A DNA stretch of 64,000 bases from Parapedobacter lycopersici (GCF_024643285.1 NZ_JAMSLW010000006.1:124001-188000); one strand, 5' to 3'. Counted from the first letter of the stretch, positions 45,555 through 54,646 are shown. Notes: a model not told the origin generated them from the sequence alone. Numbers and translations: made by a program.

Positions 45555-45776
45555 CCGCCTGCTCCATTATCAGTGTCGCGCAGGTTTCCGCTTGTGCAAA
45601 AGGTGTTGCATATTTTTACTATATCAAAATATGGTGTCTTGCAGCATCCATCAACTTCCGCGGTATACTTGGGAGCATAGGATCTCGCTCGACCGAAATA
45701 AAAAACGCTGAATTACAATATTTTATTCTTACCTTTAAGCCAATTAATAATTCAATTAATTTTTTATTCAAAAGCC

Positions 45777-45968
45777 ATGCAAGAAGGCGTAGTAAAATTT
45801 TTCAATGAGACTAAGGGTTTCGGTTTCATCACCCCCAAAGACGGTGGACGAGAGATATTTGTTCACTCTTCCGGGTTGAAAGACCAGATCCGCGAAAATG
45901 ATGATGTTTCATTTGAAGTCGAGCAGGGCCAAAAGGGCCTCAACGCAGTAAACGTAAAATTGAATTAA
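45777..45968 (+). CDS. cspA: Cold-shock domain protein
   Basis: 63 residues, a complete single cold-shock domain. The RNP1 motif is KGFGFITP and RNP2 is IFVHSSG; the protein ends with the typical VNVKLN. It binds single-stranded nucleic acid and acts as an RNA chaperone. An AT-rich leader of about 200 nt precedes it, and a strong terminator follows at 45996. The gene symbol is generic: Bacteroidota usually carry several such genes. Confidence 0.95.
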   Translation: MQEGVVKFFNETKGFGFITPKDGGREIFVHSSGLKDQIRENDDVSFEVEQGQKGLNAVNVKLN

Positions 45969-45995
45969 TTTCTATTTTTCAGATATTGTATGAAG

Positions 45996-46027
45996 ACCAC
46001 CGGGCATTAACCCTGGTGGTTTTTTTA
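45996..46027 (+). terminator. Terminator of the cold-shock gene; remainder of 45969-46272
   Basis: ACCACCGGG (45996-46004) pairs with CCC and GGTGGT (46011-46020) across one bulged T, followed by seven T. The rest of the gap up to 46272 is the upstream region of the sigma gene; it holds a -7-like TACATTTA and no gene. Confidence 0.85.
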
Positions 46028-46272
46028 TTCCTTCCACACCGCGCTTACAGGACGCAAAGTGTACGAGTTCTTAGTTATTGACTATTTACAGTCATTGAAT
46101 GATGTAACTTGCGATGACTTGTTTATAAGTGTTAGCACACGACAGCACTCACACCTGGTTGAGCACGGGTATTCAGAAGGGATGGCGCAACGGTAGCGTA
46201 TTATCGGGGTTTCTCCAATTTGTCCGACTTAATTGCCTACATTTACAGCATACCTTCACACGAAAGCAGCAC

Positions 46273-47133
46273 ATGAGACAACTGAAAATATCCGAATCGA
46301 TTACCAACCGCGAAAATCGATCCCTGAACAGCTATTTGCATGATATAAGTAAATATGACATGCTTACCGGCGAGGAAGAAGTCGCGCTGGCCGTCCGGAT
46401 ACGTACGGGAGATACTGCTGCGCTGAACCGGTTGGTCAATGGCAACCTTAGGTTTGTGATTTCGGTGGCCAAGCAATTCCAGCATCAAGGCGTGGTGCTT
46501 GAGGATCTGATCAACGAGGGAAACCTTGGGCTGGTCACAGCGGCGAAACGGTTTGACGAGACACGCGGTTTCAAATTTATATCCTATGCCGTCTGGTGGA
46601 TCAGGCAGAGCATTATGTCGGCCATTTCCGTGCAGTCGCGCACGGTCCGTCTGCCATTAAACCAGATTGCTGATTTGGTCAAAGTGAAGCGGTCGCAATC
46701 CGAGCTGGAGCAGCAGTTGGAGCGTGAACCCACCGTGGAGGAGCTGGCCGAGGTGCTTGGCGTTTCGTCTGAGCGGTTGGGCCGCATATTGTTAAACGGC
46801 AACAAGCAGGTTTCGGTAGATGCTCCCTCCCTTCACTCGCACGAAATGAGCTTATTGGATTCGTTGCCGGACGGCGGGGTGCCGACGGACCATCGGGCGA
46901 TGAGCGACTCATTGGAAATTGTTGTCGGAGATGCGATATGCAGGCTTCCCCAACGGGAGCAACTGGTGCTGAAACTATTTTTCGGACTCGGCGGGGCTGA
47001 ACCGAAAAACCTTGGAGAAATCAGCCGTCAATTGGGATTGACTACCGAACGTGTGAGGCAGATCAAAACCAAGGCATTGGCTTGGTTGCAGCATTCTACG
47101 GAAGGGAGAAAGCTGTTCCACTTCAGGAGTTAA
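46273..47133 (+). CDS. RpoD-like (group 2) sigma factor
   Basis: 286 residues from the ATG at 46273, which gives MRQLKISESITNRENRSL, the standard Bacteroidota RpoD start; the frame runs 48 codons further upstream. Region 2 (NLRFVISVAKQFQHQGVVLE, DLINEGNLGLVTAAKRFDE, GFKFISYAVWWIRQSI), region 3 and region 4 (GLTTERVRQIKTKALAWL) are all present. Compared with the main RpoD of the clade as I recall it, the protein carries many substitutions (IMSAISVQSRTVRLP, EQLVLKLFFGLGGAEPKNLG), so it is probably a second, stationary or stress-linked paralogue. The 3' end overlaps the convergent Lys-rich gene by the 4-bp palindrome TTAA. Confidence 0.9.
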   Translation: MRQLKISESITNRENRSLNSYLHDISKYDMLTGEEEVALAVRIRTGDTAALNRLVNGNLRFVISVAKQFQHQGVVLEDLINEGNLGLVTAAKRFDETRGFKFISYAVWWIRQSIMSAISVQSRTVRLPLNQIADLVKVKRSQSELEQQLEREPTVEELAEVLGVSSERLGRILLNGNKQVSVDAPSLHSHEMSLLDSLPDGGVPTDHRAMSDSLEIVVGDAICRLPQREQLVLKLFFGLGGAEPKNLGEISRQLGLTTERVRQIKTKALAWLQHSTEGRKLFHFRS

Positions 47134-47246
47134 TCTTTCCTGCGCTTCTCTGCCTGTTTTTCCTTCTTGTCTGCCCGTTTTTCCTTCAAGCTCTTTACAG
47201 CGGCCTTTTTGCCGCCTTCTTTCTTTGATCCTTTATCTTTTGTCAT
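47130..47246 (-). CDS. Small Lys-rich protein
   Basis: 38 residues from the ATG at 47246 (MTKDKGSKKEGGKKAAV, ending KKEKQAEKRRKD). It is nearly all Lys, Glu, Asp, Ala and Gly, and likely disordered. Similar tiny Lys-rich proteins are common in Sphingobacteria; none is characterised. An in-frame upstream ATG at 47393 would give 87 residues, but the added part lacks a natural pattern. The stop overlaps the sigma-factor stop. Nothing else is visible in the 298-bp gap to 47545 apart from an ATTGCC/GGCAAT stem near 47450-47470. Confidence 0.62.
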   Translation of the reverse strand: MTKDKGSKKEGGKKAAVKSLKEKRADKKEKQAEKRRKD

Positions 47247-47544
47247 GATCGTATAGTTTATTTCTTGTAAGATAAGGTATTTAAATGAAATACCAGATAT
47301 GTAGCCAAAAATGACTACATTTAACAACTTCGTATTGATCGACCGGTTCTTCCCCGCTTCCGTACCAATCCAGTCATCACATCCAGGGAACAATTCATGC
47401 TAGCGTTTTCGACCGTTAAATAATTACACCCAAGAGACGTGTATAAATTGCCATAAATAAAAGGCAATAAATTAAAGCAATCGCTTGAGTGCGGTTGAAA
47501 GCAAACAAACGGTGAAAACCTACACTCATAAATAATTTAATCAG

Positions 47545-49773
47545 ATGAAAATCGCTTTTATAGGCACTTACGCCCCCCGCCAATGCGGTATCGGGTCATT
47601 TACACAGCACCTCTTCCAATCTACCGGCGACGGTTCCGGGACATCAGGCAATTTTGTCGTCGCCATCAATGATCCCGGCAGTACTTATATGTATCCTCCG
47701 GAAGTGAAATTTATCATCGACCAGGACGAACATGGCACGTACCTCAAGGCGGCTGAGTTCATTAACCAAAACCAGGTGGATGTATGTATTGTCCAGCACG
47801 AATTTGGAATTTTCGGCGGGCAGAACGGCATATTCATCCTGACGTTGCTGCATAGTCTGGAGGTTCCTGTGATGGCTACGTTCCACACCGTGCTCAATAA
47901 GCCATCCTACAATCAACTGGCGGTGATGAAAGAAATCACCAGGGTAGCCAGCAAATTAATCGTCATGGCCCACAAGGCAGCGGAGATACTACGGCAAACG
48001 TATGGGGTACCGGCAGAAAAAATCGAACTGGTGCCCCATGGTGTGCCGCCCATCCGGTACGATCGGACGGCAGCCCGGCTGGAGTTGGGGCTGGAGACGA
48101 AAAGGGTATTGCTGACATTTGGTTTTCTTGGCCGAAACAAAGGGATCGAAACCGCTATATGCGCTTTGCCGAGGGTCGTAGCGAAATACCCCGACGTAGT
48201 GTACGTTGTACTTGGAAAAACACATCCCAATGTGGTCAAGCACGCGGGCGAAGAATACCGGTTGTTTTTGCACCGGTTGGTCAAGAAACTGGGCCTCGAA
48301 GACCACGTGGTATTCCTCAACCAGTACGCGTCGGAAGACGATTTGTTCAAATACCTCGCCGCTTCCGACATTTACCTCACACCCTACCTCAATGAGGCGC
48401 AGATTACCAGCGGTACCCTGTCCTATGCAGTCGGTGTCGGTTCAGCCGTCGTATCCACTCCCTATTGGCACGCGGCCGAGCTGTTGGCCGAAGGACGGGG
48501 AGAGTTATTTAACTTTGCTGATGAGGAGCAACTGACCAACCTATTGGTAGATTTACTTGCACATCCTGATAAATTAGAAGCTTTGCGGGATAAGGCGGGA
48601 GAATACGGAAAAACCATCACCTGGCCGAAAACGGGCGCAAGATACCATGAACTTACCAGAGATCTCATGGCCAACGTCCCTAAAGCGATCCTCAAAAAGG
48701 ATCCGGCATTGGACCGCAGCATACTGCCTCCATTGCGCTTCGACCACATCGAACGGCTCACGGATCGTGTGGGCATATTCCAGCATGCCAACTTCGGGAT
48801 TCCGAATTACAACGAAGGGTATTGCCTTGATGACAATGCACGGGCACTGCTCATGATGCTGATGGCTTATAGGAGGACCAACAGCGAGCAGGCGCTCAAA
48901 TATATCGCTGTTTACCTTGGCTACCTGAATTATGCGCAGAACACGGATGGCACCTTCCGGAACTTTATGGGGTTCAATCGGAGTTTCCTCGATGATGTGA
49001 GCTCGGAGGATGCCTTTGGAAGGGCTATCTGGGCGCTCGGCTATGCCATTGCCTATTCGCCGATGGATGCCTATTATCAGGTCGTGCAACGGCTGTTCTC
49101 CAATGCAGCACCCCATTTTGAACACCTGAAGTCCATCCGGAGCATTGCCAATACGCTTATCGGCCTCTATTATTATTTGAAAGACAATCCGTCAAACGAA
49201 GAGATGTCCGAACTAACGCGGAAGCTGGCCCAACGTCTTTATGATGCCTATCAACTACACCGGACAGACACCTGGCATTGGTATGAATCGCTTTTGGCCT
49301 ACGACAATGGGCTGCTGCCCATGGCCATGCTGTGTGCCGCCGAGATGACAAACAATGCATCGTTCAGGGACGTGGCATTTGAAAGTCTGCAATTCCTGGA
49401 ATCGCATACGCTTTCCAAAGGACATCTGAGCCTCATCGGCAATGAGAATTGGTACAGGCAAACCGGCGCTCCCTCACCTTTTGCCCAACAGCCCATTGAT
49501 GCCATGGCTATGGTGCTGCTTTACTTCCAGGCCTACAGCTATGCGGGAGATCCCCGTTACCTCAGCCGGCTGTATACGTCATTCATGTGGTTCTTGGGCG
49601 AGAACGATCTCCGCGTGAGTATGTATGATTTTGACACCCAAGGTTGCTGCGATGGATTGCAACGCGACGGCGTAAATCGTAACCAGGGTGCAGAAAGCAC
49701 GCTGGCGTATCTTATTTCGTATCTGGCGCTGCAACATACCTTTGAAAAGCCCTACGGCAGCATCGTATCATGA
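47545..49773 (+). CDS. GT4-type glycosyltransferase fused to an alpha/alpha-barrel-like domain
   Basis: 742 residues. The N-terminal part (1-380) is a GT-B glycosyltransferase of the GT4 class: FIGTYAPRQCGIGSFTQHL at the start, VPHGVPPIR, a donor-site stretch FGFLGRNKGIETAI, then SDIYLTPYLNEAQITSGTLS. The C-terminal 360 residues (after RSILPPLRFDHIERLTDRVG) look like a helical toroid (YCLDDNARALLMMLMAYRRT, AFGRAIWALGYAIAYSP, WHWYESLLAYDNGLLPMAML). Such fusions are found in Bacteroidota next to mannoside phosphorylase genes, but none is here. The acceptor is not predictable. A role in making a mannose-type glycan or compatible solute is a guess. It has no signal peptide and is probably cytosolic. 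Confidence 0.9.
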   Translation: MKIAFIGTYAPRQCGIGSFTQHLFQSTGDGSGTSGNFVVAINDPGSTYMYPPEVKFIIDQDEHGTYLKAAEFINQNQVDVCIVQHEFGIFGGQNGIFILTLLHSLEVPVMATFHTVLNKPSYNQLAVMKEITRVASKLIVMAHKAAEILRQTYGVPAEKIELVPHGVPPIRYDRTAARLELGLETKRVLLTFGFLGRNKGIETAICALPRVVAKYPDVVYVVLGKTHPNVVKHAGEEYRLFLHRLVKKLGLEDHVVFLNQYASEDDLFKYLAASDIYLTPYLNEAQITSGTLSYAVGVGSAVVSTPYWHAAELLAEGRGELFNFADEEQLTNLLVDLLAHPDKLEALRDKAGEYGKTITWPKTGARYHELTRDLMANVPKAILKKDPALDRSILPPLRFDHIERLTDRVGIFQHANFGIPNYNEGYCLDDNARALLMMLMAYRRTNSEQALKYIAVYLGYLNYAQNTDGTFRNFMGFNRSFLDDVSSEDAFGRAIWALGYAIAYSPMDAYYQVVQRLFSNAAPHFEHLKSIRSIANTLIGLYYYLKDNPSNEEMSELTRKLAQRLYDAYQLHRTDTWHWYESLLAYDNGLLPMAMLCAAEMTNNASFRDVAFESLQFLESHTLSKGHLSLIGNENWYRQTGAPSPFAQQPIDAMAMVLLYFQAYSYAGDPRYLSRLYTSFMWFLGENDLRVSMYDFDTQGCCDGLQRDGVNRNQGAESTLAYLISYLALQHTFEKPYGSIVS

Positions 49774-49840
49774 CTGGGCGCGATCAGAAAATAAATACAG
49801 GCATTAGTTTGGTGTTTTTCCAACTAAATAACCTACCTTT

Positions 49841-50740
49841 ATGATAATTAATAAGATACAGATACACGTCTCCGGGTTACCACTTTCCTCCTACCGCAGC
49901 CAAAGTGGGCTTTACTATTCGATCTCTGCATCCATCGTTTACATTTTAAAGCCCATTATCATGGTCATTTTGTTTTTTTTCATAGGGATATGGTATCTCT
50001 CGTTGTTTTCGCAGACCTTTTTCCAGCATCGGTATGCAGCGCATGGCTCATTTACGATGAGCCGGTTCTGGGAACGTTTTTTCTTCGTGTTTTCATATAT
50101 TACGCAGGGCTCTTCCTACATGAGCCCACGGGCCTACGCCATCATGCACCGCATGCATCACGCGTATACCGATACCGAAAGGGATCCCCATTCGCCTAAC
50201 TTCTCATCAAATATCTTTGCCATGATGTGGCGTACACGGAACATCTACCTCGACATTGACAGGAGGCGTATGCAGGTGGAGGAGCGATTTACAAAAAACC
50301 TACCAAACTGGGAGCGGCTTGACCGGTGGGGCAATACGCCGCTTTCGAGAGTGCTGTGGGCAGCCGCTTATATAGCCTTTTTTCTCGTGTTTGCCAGCAG
50401 CTTCTGGTGGTTCCTGCTGCTTCCCATCGTCGTTACCATGGGTGCCTTTCATGGGGCTGTGATCAATTGGTTTGCGCATAAATACGGTTACATCAATTTC
50501 AGACTTAAAAACACTTCACGAAACCTACTGGTGGTTGACGTACTGATGCTCGGCGAGTCTTATCACAACAACCATCATAAACACCCTTCTTCGGTTAACT
50601 TCGGTAGGCGCTGGCACGAAATCGATCCGGTATACCCTGTTGTCCTCTTATTGAAGTGGCTACGGATTATCAACTTCCCGAAAGCAAGCATGTCGGCCCT
50701 CGAAGTTCGTCAGGAAAAACCATCAAATCACGTTGAATAA
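49841..50740 (+). CDS. Acyl-CoA desaturase (stearoyl-CoA type, membrane di-iron)
   Basis: 299 residues. The three histidine clusters of membrane fatty-acid desaturases are present: HRYAAHGSF, HRMHHAYTDTERDPH and HNNHHKHP. Two pairs of hydrophobic helices (about 30-55 and 175-205) flank them. The family introduces a cis double bond into acyl chains, usually delta-9, using O2 and electrons from a ferredoxin-like donor. It is a different subfamily from the decayed desaturase at 43.6 kb, and may have made that gene dispensable. A short gap of 67 bp separates it from the glycosyltransferase; a -7-like TACCTTTA is visible just before the ATG. Confidence 0.93.
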   Translation: MIINKIQIHVSGLPLSSYRSQSGLYYSISASIVYILKPIIMVILFFFIGIWYLSLFSQTFFQHRYAAHGSFTMSRFWERFFFVFSYITQGSSYMSPRAYAIMHRMHHAYTDTERDPHSPNFSSNIFAMMWRTRNIYLDIDRRRMQVEERFTKNLPNWERLDRWGNTPLSRVLWAAAYIAFFLVFASSFWWFLLLPIVVTMGAFHGAVINWFAHKYGYINFRLKNTSRNLLVVDVLMLGESYHNNHHKHPSSVNFGRRWHEIDPVYPVVLLLKWLRIINFPKASMSALEVRQEKPSNHVE

Positions 50741-51064
50741 TAAAGAAAGGGTACCGTCATCCAGTCCTCGAATGAAATGCGGGATCCCCCTTGCGACCGC
50801 AACCGAGTGGCTCAGCCGATAGAAAAGATAAGCCGGCGTCATCTTGGATTTTCTCTATCTAGTAGCAAAGAATTACGGAAAGAGAGAGGCTGTACAAGAA
50901 ACCTATATCCCAAAGGAGATGTCGAGCTCCCTAAAAACATCATCAGGTCATTGATAATATTATTTTTTAGACTGATAGGGATAAAAGTATAAGAAGCGTT
51001 GTAGTGATTGTCGAACTGGCTTTGGCCGACTTGTAATAGTTTGGGCAACAGGATTTTATTGGCA
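50741..51064. other. Intergenic region without a supported gene
   Basis: The 324 bp between the desaturase stop and the tRNA terminator contain an open frame of 71 codons at 50777-50992 that lacks a plausible start context, domain or protein-like pattern. An imperfect stem exists near 50820-50865 (ATAGAAAAGAT region with its partner TTTTCTCTAT). I see no other signal. Confidence 0.5.
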
Positions 51065-51100
51065 TAAAAAAGGGAAACTACCATGGTATGGTGTTTCCCT
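51065..51100 (-). terminator. Terminator of the initiator tRNA
   Basis: On the minus strand AGGGAAAC (51100-51093) pairs with GTTTCCCT (51078-51071) and is followed by a run of T. It starts 4 bases after the tRNA end. Confidence 0.9.
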
Positions 51101-51103
51101 ATG

Positions 51104-51176
<73 letters not shown>

Positions 51177-51232
51177 ATGTATTTTAAAAATTCCGTCAAT
51201 CGCTGGCGGAATATTGTTAATTCTCTTCCGAA

Positions 51233-51272
51233 TTGGACTGCAAAGATATAATTTGTTTCTTTGCAAAACAAA
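51233..51272. promoter_or_regulatory. Overlapping divergent promoters for tRNA-fMet and era
   Basis: Minus strand: TTTG (51272-51269), 20-bp spacer, TATCTTTG (51248-51241), an exact match to the primary sigma consensus, reading toward the tRNA. Plus strand: TTG (51233-51235), 20-bp spacer, TTTCTTTG (51256-51263), one mismatch, reading toward era. The two promoters are interleaved on opposite strands. Confidence 0.85.
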
Positions 51273-51286
51273 TCAAAAACACAAAA

Positions 51287-52165
51287 ATGTCGCATAACGC
51301 TGGATTCGTGAGTATTATTGGTAAACCAAATGCGGGGAAGTCTACCCTGATGAACGCATTGGTGGGAGAGAAGATGTCAATTGTTACACCCAAGGCCCAA
51401 ACCACCAGGCACCGGATTATCGGAATCGTAAACGAACCGGATTACCAGATCGTATTCTCGGATACGCCGGGTGTCATCAAGCCAAACTATACGCTCCAGG
51501 CCTCCATGATGAATTTCGTACAGGGCTCGCTTATTGACGCGGATATTATTTTGCTGGTAACGGATATTCATGAGAAGTATGATGAATCAGACGTTATTGC
51601 GAAACTGCAGAAAACGGCTTCACCCGTGGCGGTACTTATCAATAAGATCGACCAGTCGGACGAAGCAGAGGTGAAAAATAAAATGCGGTACTGGGAGGAC
51701 ACGATACACCCCCAGGCGATTTTTGCCGTATCGGCATTGCATGGGCACAACATACAGGCCGTCATGCAGTTTATCTTGGATCACCTGCCCGAGCATCCGC
51801 CGTATTATGAAAAGGATGCGTTGACGGATAAATCCGAGCGGTTTTTCGTTTCTGAAATTATCCGTGAGAAAGTATTCAAACTTTATGAAAAGGAAATACC
51901 ATACAGCACCGAAGTGGTGATTACCTCCTTTAAGGAAGAACAGACAATCACCCGCATCAGCGCGGAGATCATCGTGGAGCGGGATTCCCAGAAAAACATC
52001 CTGATCGGAAAGGCGGGCAGCATGATCAAAAAAGTGGGAACCTACGCCCGGCAGGATATTGAGGAATTCCTGCAGCAAAAGGTCTTCCTGGAGCTTTTCG
52101 TAAAAGTCATTCCTGACTGGCGTAAAAAAGATAATTACCTGAAACGCTTTGGTTATGAACATTAA
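51287..52165 (+). CDS. era: GTPase Era
   Basis: 292 residues from the ATG at 51287 (MSHNAGFVSIIGKPNAGKST). The G motifs are G1 GKPNAGKST, G3 DTPG and G4 NKID. The effector-region Thr cluster KAQTTRHRIIGI is characteristic of Era. The C-terminal KH domain follows (about 205-285; EIPYSTEVVITSF, SQKNILIGKAGSMIKKVG). Era binds the 3' end of 16S rRNA and aids 30S assembly. Its length matches the family. The upstream ATG at 51233 would add 18 residues overlapping the promoter and is not favoured. Confidence 0.98.
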   Translation: MSHNAGFVSIIGKPNAGKSTLMNALVGEKMSIVTPKAQTTRHRIIGIVNEPDYQIVFSDTPGVIKPNYTLQASMMNFVQGSLIDADIILLVTDIHEKYDESDVIAKLQKTASPVAVLINKIDQSDEAEVKNKMRYWEDTIHPQAIFAVSALHGHNIQAVMQFILDHLPEHPPYYEKDALTDKSERFFVSEIIREKVFKLYEKEIPYSTEVVITSFKEEQTITRISAEIIVERDSQKNILIGKAGSMIKKVGTYARQDIEEFLQQKVFLELFVKVIPDWRKKDNYLKRFGYEH

Positions 52166-52177
52166 AAAATAAATAAC

Positions 52178-52185
52178 TATCTTTG
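52178..52185 (+). promoter_or_regulatory. -7 element for the rpsP-rimM transcript
   Basis: TATCTTTG at 52178-52185, 12 bases after the era stop, with start of transcription predicted near 52191 and about 55 nt of leader. The -33 element is unclear. Confidence 0.65.
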
Positions 52186-52246
52186 CAGCCCCGCAGCGGA
52201 CGCTACCGGGGCTATGTTGGATACATAATTTATTTAAAACAAAAGA

Positions 52247-52828
52247 ATGGCAACTAAAATCAGATTGCAAAGACACGGTAAAAAAGGCAAGCCTTTTTAC
52301 CACGTAGTAGTAGCAGATTCGCGTGCACCACGTGATGGTAAATTTATTGAGCGCATCGGTTCCTACAATCCCAACACCAACCCCGCCACCATCGACTTGA
52401 ATTTCGATAAGGCGCTTGATTGGTTAAATAAAGGCGCCCAGCCGACAGATACCACACGGGCAATCCTGTCCTATAAAGGGGTGCTGTATAAAAAACACCT
52501 GCAGGGTGGTGTGAAAAAGGGAGCATTCGACGAAGCCGCAGCCGAGGTTAAGTTTGAAGAGTGGCTGAAAGGCAAAGAAGCCCAAATCCAGGGTAAAAAA
52601 GATGGATTGGCACAAACGAAAGAAGAATCGAAAAAAGCAGCATTAGTAGCAGAAGCTAAGAAAAAGGCAGAGATCGCTGCTGCTGTTGAAGCAAAAAATA
52701 CCCCTCCTGCAGAAGAAGTGGCTGAGGAAGAAGCGACTGAAGCCGAAGCACCTGTTGCTGAAGCAACGGATGTCGTAGAAGAAGCATCAGCTGATGCCGC
52801 AGAAGGAGAAGAAAAAACGGAAGAATAA
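52247..52828 (+). CDS. rpsP: 30S ribosomal protein S16, extended C-terminus
   Basis: 193 residues. The first 85 are a normal S16 ([60 protein letters not shown]). A further 110 residues follow, rich in Ala, Glu and Lys (from about 110: [16 protein letters not shown], then [18 protein letters not shown]). This tail is longer than the family's usual 80-90 residues but is seen in many Bacteroidota. It is likely disordered and acidic; its function is unknown. It leads the rpsP-rimM pair. Confidence 0.97.
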   Translation: MATKIRLQRHGKKGKPFYHVVVADSRAPRDGKFIERIGSYNPNTNPATIDLNFDKALDWLNKGAQPTDTTRAILSYKGVLYKKHLQGGVKKGAFDEAAAEVKFEEWLKGKEAQIQGKKDGLAQTKEESKKAALVAEAKKKAEIAAAVEAKNTPPAEEVAEEEATEAEAPVAEATDVVEEASADAAEGEEKTEE

Positions 52829-52918
52829 TTTTTTACATCCCGTAGCAAAAAGCCGATCCGGAGAGCAATCTACCTGGAACGGCTTTTTTGTTTGGGATCC
52901 AGTACACATTACCGCGCC

Positions 52919-53440
52919 ATGGCATTTGAAGGGAATTTTTATATCGGTTACCTCAGCAAAACCCGGGGACTCAAAGGTGAGCTGCAGTTATTTTTCGAAT
53001 TTGACGACTACCGGGCACTGGAGCTGGATGTGCTTTTTCTGGCAATAGACCGAAAGCTGGTGCCTTTTTTCGTTACCCAGTGCAAACTGCAGTCCAACCG
53101 TACCGCTTACGTATTCCTGGAAGACGTTGACCATATTGACCAGGCCCAACCGTTGGTCCATAAGCAGGTATACCTCCCCGAAAGCAAGCGTCCGGAACGG
53201 CACCCCGATGATTTCCGGATCACGGACCTTAAGGGCTTCACTGTGCACGATCAGCTGCATGGCGAACTTGGCGAAATCATCGAGATCCATGAGTATCCCC
53301 AGCAATACATCGCCGTGGTGCCTTACCGGTTCAACGAGCTGATGTTTCCACTCAATGATGAAATTATCCGCGCCATTGACCGGGAAAAACAGCTGCTGGA
53401 AGTGGCCCTGCCCGATGGGCTTATCGATGTATATACCTAA
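52919..53440 (+). CDS. rimM: Ribosome maturation factor RimM
   Basis: 173 residues from the ATG at 52919 (MAFEGNFYIGYLSKTRGLKG); a start nine residues upstream is less typical. The N-terminal beta-barrel domain (residues 5-90) and the C-terminal PRC-barrel domain (about 95-170) with DFRITDLKGFTVHDQLHGEL and IDREKQLLEVALPDGLIDVY are visible. RimM binds S19 in the 30S head during assembly. It lies 90 bp after rpsP. No trmD follows, unlike in Proteobacteria, which is normal for this phylum. Confidence 0.95.
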   Translation: MAFEGNFYIGYLSKTRGLKGELQLFFEFDDYRALELDVLFLAIDRKLVPFFVTQCKLQSNRTAYVFLEDVDHIDQAQPLVHKQVYLPESKRPERHPDDFRITDLKGFTVHDQLHGELGEIIEIHEYPQQYIAVVPYRFNELMFPLNDEIIRAIDREKQLLEVALPDGLIDVYT

Positions 53441-53505
53441 ACCGGACCGACAGACTGCCAATTCAAGTTTGTAATTCAACAAACTTTATCGATATTTGCC
53501 GACTG

Positions 53506-53609
53506 CTTATTGAGAAAGGCCGAGGGATTAGACCCAGCGAAGCCTTAGCAACCTGTGCTAACAAGGTGCTACATTCTACCCGGCGAGCCACGCTTCCGGG
53601 AAAGATAAG
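53506..53609 (+). promoter_or_regulatory. SAM-I (S-box) riboswitch upstream of metF
   Basis: The P1 arms are CTTAT at 53506-53510 and ATAAG at 53605-53609. The core contains GAGGGATTAGACCCAGCGAA, then AGCAACC and AAGGTGCTACATTCTACC, all signatures of the S-box aptamer. It lies 80 bp before the metF start, as expected for control of methionine metabolism by S-adenosylmethionine. A clear expression-platform terminator is not obvious, so control may be at translation initiation. Confidence 0.93.
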
Positions 53610-53689
53610 CCACAGCGGTATTCCCCTGTCCGTTCTCAAGCTAAGCACGCGTATGAAATTACAGGATTGCAATAGGCTTAGGCACTGAT

Positions 53690-54646
53690 ATGAAGATCAC
53701 CGAACACATTAAGAACGCAAAAGGGCAGACCCTTTATTCATTTGAGATACTGCCCCCCGTAAAGGGACAGAGCATCCAGGCTATTTTTGATGCCATTGAT
53801 CCGCTGATGGAGTTCAATCCCCCCTTCATTGATGTTACTTATCTGCGCGAAGATTATATTTACAAACAGCACCCGACTGGGTTGCTGGAAAAAGTAGCTT
53901 ATCGTAAGCGGCCCAGTACTGTGGCTACCTGCGCTGCCATCATCAACAAATACAAAGTGGATGCGGTGCCACACCTCATCTGCGGCGGATTTACCAAAGA
54001 AGAAACGGAAAATGCACTGATCGACCTGCAATTTTTAGGAATCGATAACGTGCTGGTATTGCGCGGTGATGCCCGCAAAAGCGACAATGCATTCATCCCC
54101 ACGCCCGGCGGCCATGCCTATGCCTCCGAATTGCTGCAGCACGTAGTCAATATGAACAGTGGCCGGTACCTGCATGAGGATATGGAGAATTCCGAGAAGA
54201 CGGATTTCTGCATTGGTGTGGCTGCGTATCCGGAAAAACATTTTGAGGCACCCAACCTGGATACTGATTTTAAATACCTGAAGCAGAAAGTGGATCTGGG
54301 AGCCGATTTTATCGTTACCCAGATGTTTTTTGATAACAGTAAATATAAAGCATTTGTCGACCGTTGCCGGGCTAACGATATCCACATCCCTATTATCCCC
54401 GGACTCAAGCCGCTTACCAACAGTAAACAGCTGGTGAGCCTGCCCAAGGTCTTTCACCTGGATATTCCTTTCGAGCTTAGCCAGGCCGTGCAGGCGTGCA
54501 CATCCGAGCAGCAGGTGCGTGAAGTGGGAGTGGAATGGATGATCCAGCAATGCAAGGAACTGAAAGAGATGGGTGCCCCCGTGCTGCATTTTTATACCAT
54601 GGGGAATCCCAAACCCACAAAGCGGATCATCCAGGCTGTATTTTAG
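53690..54646 (+). CDS. metF: Methylenetetrahydrofolate reductase [NAD(P)H]
   Basis: 318 residues, normal for MetF. The N-terminal FEILPPVKGQ segment contains the catalytic Glu of the TIM barrel; FIDVTYLRED and HLICGGFTKEETENALIDL follow, with the FAD-site VLVLRGDARK and FIVTQMFFDN later. It reduces 5,10-methylene-THF to 5-methyl-THF for methionine synthesis, using FAD and NAD(P)H. The SAM-I riboswitch lies immediately upstream, which fits feedback by S-adenosylmethionine. Its stop is 9 bp from the convergent glnS stop. Confidence 0.97.
   Translation: MKITEHIKNAKGQTLYSFEILPPVKGQSIQAIFDAIDPLMEFNPPFIDVTYLREDYIYKQHPTGLLEKVAYRKRPSTVATCAAIINKYKVDAVPHLICGGFTKEETENALIDLQFLGIDNVLVLRGDARKSDNAFIPTPGGHAYASELLQHVVNMNSGRYLHEDMENSEKTDFCIGVAAYPEKHFEAPNLDTDFKYLKQKVDLGADFIVTQMFFDNSKYKAFVDRCRANDIHIPIIPGLKPLTNSKQLVSLPKVFHLDIPFELSQAVQACTSEQQVREVGVEWMIQQCKELKEMGAPVLHFYTMGNPKPTKRIIQAVF

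Noticed and set aside
46129-46272. N-terminal extension of the sigma factor
   Set aside because: The family starts at MRQLKIS; the extension has no similarity to any sigma region and covers the promoter area.
50777-50992. 71-codon open frame after the desaturase
   Set aside because: No signal, no domain, unnatural composition and no ribosome binding context.
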